64,000 nucleotides of DNA from Alistipes sp. Its GTDB lineage: Bacteria; Bacteroidota; Bacteroidia; Bacteroidales; Rikenellaceae. Position numbers and translations under genes: made by a program. Positions within the stretch are counted from its first letter, which is position 1; every line of letters starts with the position of its first letter. The DNA is taken from the NCBI GenBank assembly GCA_020026395.1, contig JAHHQM010000004.1:62001-126000 (forward strand). The letters are read 5' to 3'. Below, in pieces: positions 62,116 through 64,000 of this stretch. Below the pieces are notes generated by a model. It was not told where the DNA came from and did not search any database. It was given only the letters and a program-made list of their open reading frames with translations.

Positions 62116-64000
62116 TTAGTTCTCCTTCTCTTCTTTGGTTTCTTCCAGTTCGGCTCTTACCGACCACTGCGGATCAGGATCCAACTCCATCGGAGAGATC
62201 TTCTCCTGAAGGGTTTGGAATACGATGAACAAGGTCGGCACGAGGAACAACAGGGCGAGCGTTCCGATGACCATACCACCGACAACACCCGTACCCAGCG
62301 TCGAGTTACCATTGGCACCCGCACCCTGCGAAATCACCAACGGGATCATACCGAACACCATCGTAAGCACGGTCATCAGGATAGGACGCAGACGCACCTT
62401 GGCGGCCGACACGGCAGCCTGCGAAAGCGACATACCCGCCTTACGACGATCCGTGGCGTACTCCGTAAGCAGAATGGCGGTCTTGGCCAAAAGACCGATC
62501 AACATAATCAGACCCGTCTGCAGGTAAATGTTGTTCTCCAGCCCCATGAACTTGGCGAAGAGGAAGCTACCCATCAGACCGCAGGGAACCGACAGGATGA
62601 CGGCGAACGGAACGATGAAGCTCTCATACAGGGCACTCAGGATCAGATAGATCAGCAGGATACAGATACCGAAGATGATCGCCGTGTTGTTTGTCGTCTG
62701 GCTCTCCTCACGCGTCAGACCGCCGAACTCGAAGCCGTAACCCTTCGGGAGCGACTCGGCGGCAACCTCCTCGATGGCCTTGATCACATCACCCGACGAA
62801 TACCCCTCGGCAGCCATACCGTTCACCGAGATCGAGTTATACATATTGAATCGGTTGATAACCTCCGGGCCATAAGCCTTGGTCAAGGTTACGAACTGAC
62901 TCACGGGAGCCATATCGCCGCTCTGCGTGCGAACGAAGATGTTGTTGAGCGACTCCTTGTCGAGACGGTGCTCGGGATCGGCCTGCAACATGACACGATA
63001 TACTTTCGAGAAGCGGTTGATGTTCGACACATACTGACCGCCGTAGTAACCCGACAACGTAGCAAGGATCACGTTGGGCGAAACACCCATACGTTTGGCC
63101 TGTGCGGCATCCAGATCCACGACATACTGCGGGAAATTGATGTTGAAGGTCGAGTAAGCACGACCGATCTCGGGACGCTGGTTCAGCGCGGCGATGAATT
63201 GCAGGTAGATGTTGTAGAAATCCTTCATATCACCACCCGCACGATCCTGCAGGAACATTTCGAAACCCGACGCGGCACCGTAACCCGAAATCATAGGAGG
63301 AGCCACGGCGAAGATCTGACCGTTCTTGACGTCGGCCGTACGGGCGTAGATCTGTCCGATGACGGATTTCACCTCGTCTTCAGCATCGGGACGCTCGTTC
63401 CAATCCTTCAGTTTGATGATACACAAACCGTAGGACGAACCCTGACCGGCCATCATACCGTAACCGGCCACCTGGTTGTAGTCGCGCACCTGGGGAATAT
63501 CCTTGATGCGGTCGGCCACCTCGTTCAGCACGTCGTTGGTCTCACGGAGCGACGAACCGGGAGCGGTCGTCACGTTGACCATGATCGTACCCAAGTCCTC
63601 ATCGGGCACAAGACCTGTCTTCGTGTTGTTCATCAGAACGTAGAGCAAAACGAACGACAAACCGAGCGTTGCCCACATCAGCCAGCGGTGACGGATGAAG
63701 AGCAACACACCGTATTTGTATTTATTGACCATCGTCGAGAAGGCGGCATTGAAGGCCTTACGGAAACGTGCGGCGAAGTTGTCGCGCATCTCGCCGTTCT
63801 CATCGAGGTAGGGTTTTAGGATCAGGGCACACAGGGCAGGCGAAAGCGTCAGTGCGTTGATTGCCGAGAAACCTACGGCCACGGCCATCGTGACACCGAA
63901 CTGCGTGTAGAACGTACCCGACGTACCGCCCATCATGGCCACAGGGATAAACACGGCCATGAAGACCAGGGTCGAGGTAACGATTGCCGAGGTAATACCC
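62116..64000 (-). CDS. RND efflux permease (HAE1/AcrB type), C-terminal ~628 residues
   Basis: The frame is open to the window edge (it reads GITSAIVTSTLVFMAVFIPVAMMGG near the end), so the N-terminal part lies outside. Visible: the TM4-TM6 region with FSAINALTLSPALCALIL, the second periplasmic domain, and the last TM cluster (QTGLIMLIGLLAKTAILLTEYA, LTMVFGMIPLVIS, GTGVVGGMVIGTLALLFLVPTLF). Motifs fit drug-exporting AcrB/MexB proteins. The C-terminus is acidic (RAELEETKEEKEN). The adaptor gene is expected just beyond the window. Confidence 0.95.
   Translation of the reverse strand, partial: GITSAIVTSTLVFMAVFIPVAMMGGTSGTFYTQFGVTMAVAVGFSAINALTLSPALCALILKPYLDENGEMRDNFAARFRKAFNAAFSTMVNKYKYGVLLFIRHRWLMWATLGLSFVLLYVLMNNTKTGLVPDEDLGTIMVNVTTAPGSSLRETNDVLNEVADRIKDIPQVRDYNQVAGYGMMAGQGSSYGLCIIKLKDWNERPDAEDEVKSVIGQIYARTADVKNGQIFAVAPPMISGYGAASGFEMFLQDRAGGDMKDFYNIYLQFIAALNQRPEIGRAYSTFNINFPQYVVDLDAAQAKRMGVSPNVILATLSGYYGGQYVSNINRFSKVYRVMLQADPEHRLDKESLNNIFVRTQSGDMAPVSQFVTLTKAYGPEVINRFNMYNSISVNGMAAEGYSSGDVIKAIEEVAAESLPKGYGFEFGGLTREESQTTNNTAIIFGICILLIYLILSALYESFIVPFAVILSVPCGLMGSFLFAKFMGLENNIYLQTGLIMLIGLLAKTAILLTEYATDRRKAGMSLSQAAVSAAKVRLRPILMTVLTMVFGMIPLVISQGAGANGNSTLGTGVVGGMVIGTLALLFLVPTLFIVFQTLQEKISPMELDPDPQWSVRAELEETKEEKEN

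Noticed and set aside
60778..63819. A 1013-codon open frame on the plus strand
   Set aside because: It lies exactly opposite the outer-membrane factor and RND pump genes, which have clear motifs. Its product is rich in His, Arg and Leu with no recognisable domain; it is an antisense shadow of G+C-rich codons.

Overview
The window is bacterial chromosome from the phylum Bacteroidota, most likely a Bacteroidales gut-type lineage; Alistipes-like is my best guess. The signs are BACON-domain surface lipoproteins, a -7 promoter box of the form TAnnTTTG in front of many genes, DUF5689 and DUF5606 proteins, a GGGtGRT-family protein, and many rho-independent hairpins between short operons. Most genes are intact housekeeping genes. 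A few accessory loci carry several independent disabling lesions.

Layout. 1-4.2 kb: remains of a kdpFAB potassium-uptake operon (kdpA and kdpB broken and joined by a deletion; only the 22-residue kdpF is intact), followed by a frameshifted sigma-54 response regulator. 4.4-12.9 kb: tandem cluster of three intact lipoproteins with the architecture BACON, three copies of an unnamed ~110-residue repeat, thioredoxin (CGWC), plus a fourth decayed copy. Each has its own promoter box and a similar terminator. 13-16.4 kb: an EamA transporter and the ahpC-ahpF peroxide reductase. 16.5-18.7 kb: a broken outer-membrane beta-barrel gene. 18.9-25.4 kb: nucleoside kinase, cysteine-rich CCG protein, a BACON lipoprotein, xpt, and a NifU-like/GGGtGRT pair. 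25.5-31.9 kb: AraC regulator divergent from an RND efflux operon. 32-39.6 kb: ruvB, rmuC with a small unknown gene, and an operon ribE - histidine kinase - lgt - HU/SPOR protein - gtrA, with a LexA-like regulator upstream. 39.66 kb: tRNA-Arg(CCG). 40.2-45.6 kb: rpe, then ABC-F, rlmB-type methyltransferase, YgjP-type metallopeptidase, an endonuclease/phosphatase-fold lipoprotein and a small conserved protein. 45.6-47.2 kb: a zinc-type binding protein and ATPase with no permease. 47.6-48.7 kb: an XRE regulator facing a ~620-bp AT-rich region studded with copies of an inverted repeat TTTACA-N2-TGTAAA. 48.7-55.8 kb: relA/spoT - unknown membrane protein - HIT; bcp-recA; zinc ribbon; mscS - lipoprotein - DUF5606. 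55.9-60.6 kb: serB, two DUF5689 lipoproteins, rfbB and rfbA. 60.7-64 kb: outer-membrane factor and the C-terminal part of an RND pump that runs off the end.

The least explained features are the tandem thioredoxin lipoproteins with their triplicated repeat, the operator-like array next to the XRE gene, and a near-identical 5' leader shared by ahpC and an unrelated zinc-ribbon gene. The thioredoxin lipoproteins, AhpCF and Bcp together suggest investment in thiol and peroxide chemistry, but no functional link between them is shown by the sequence.
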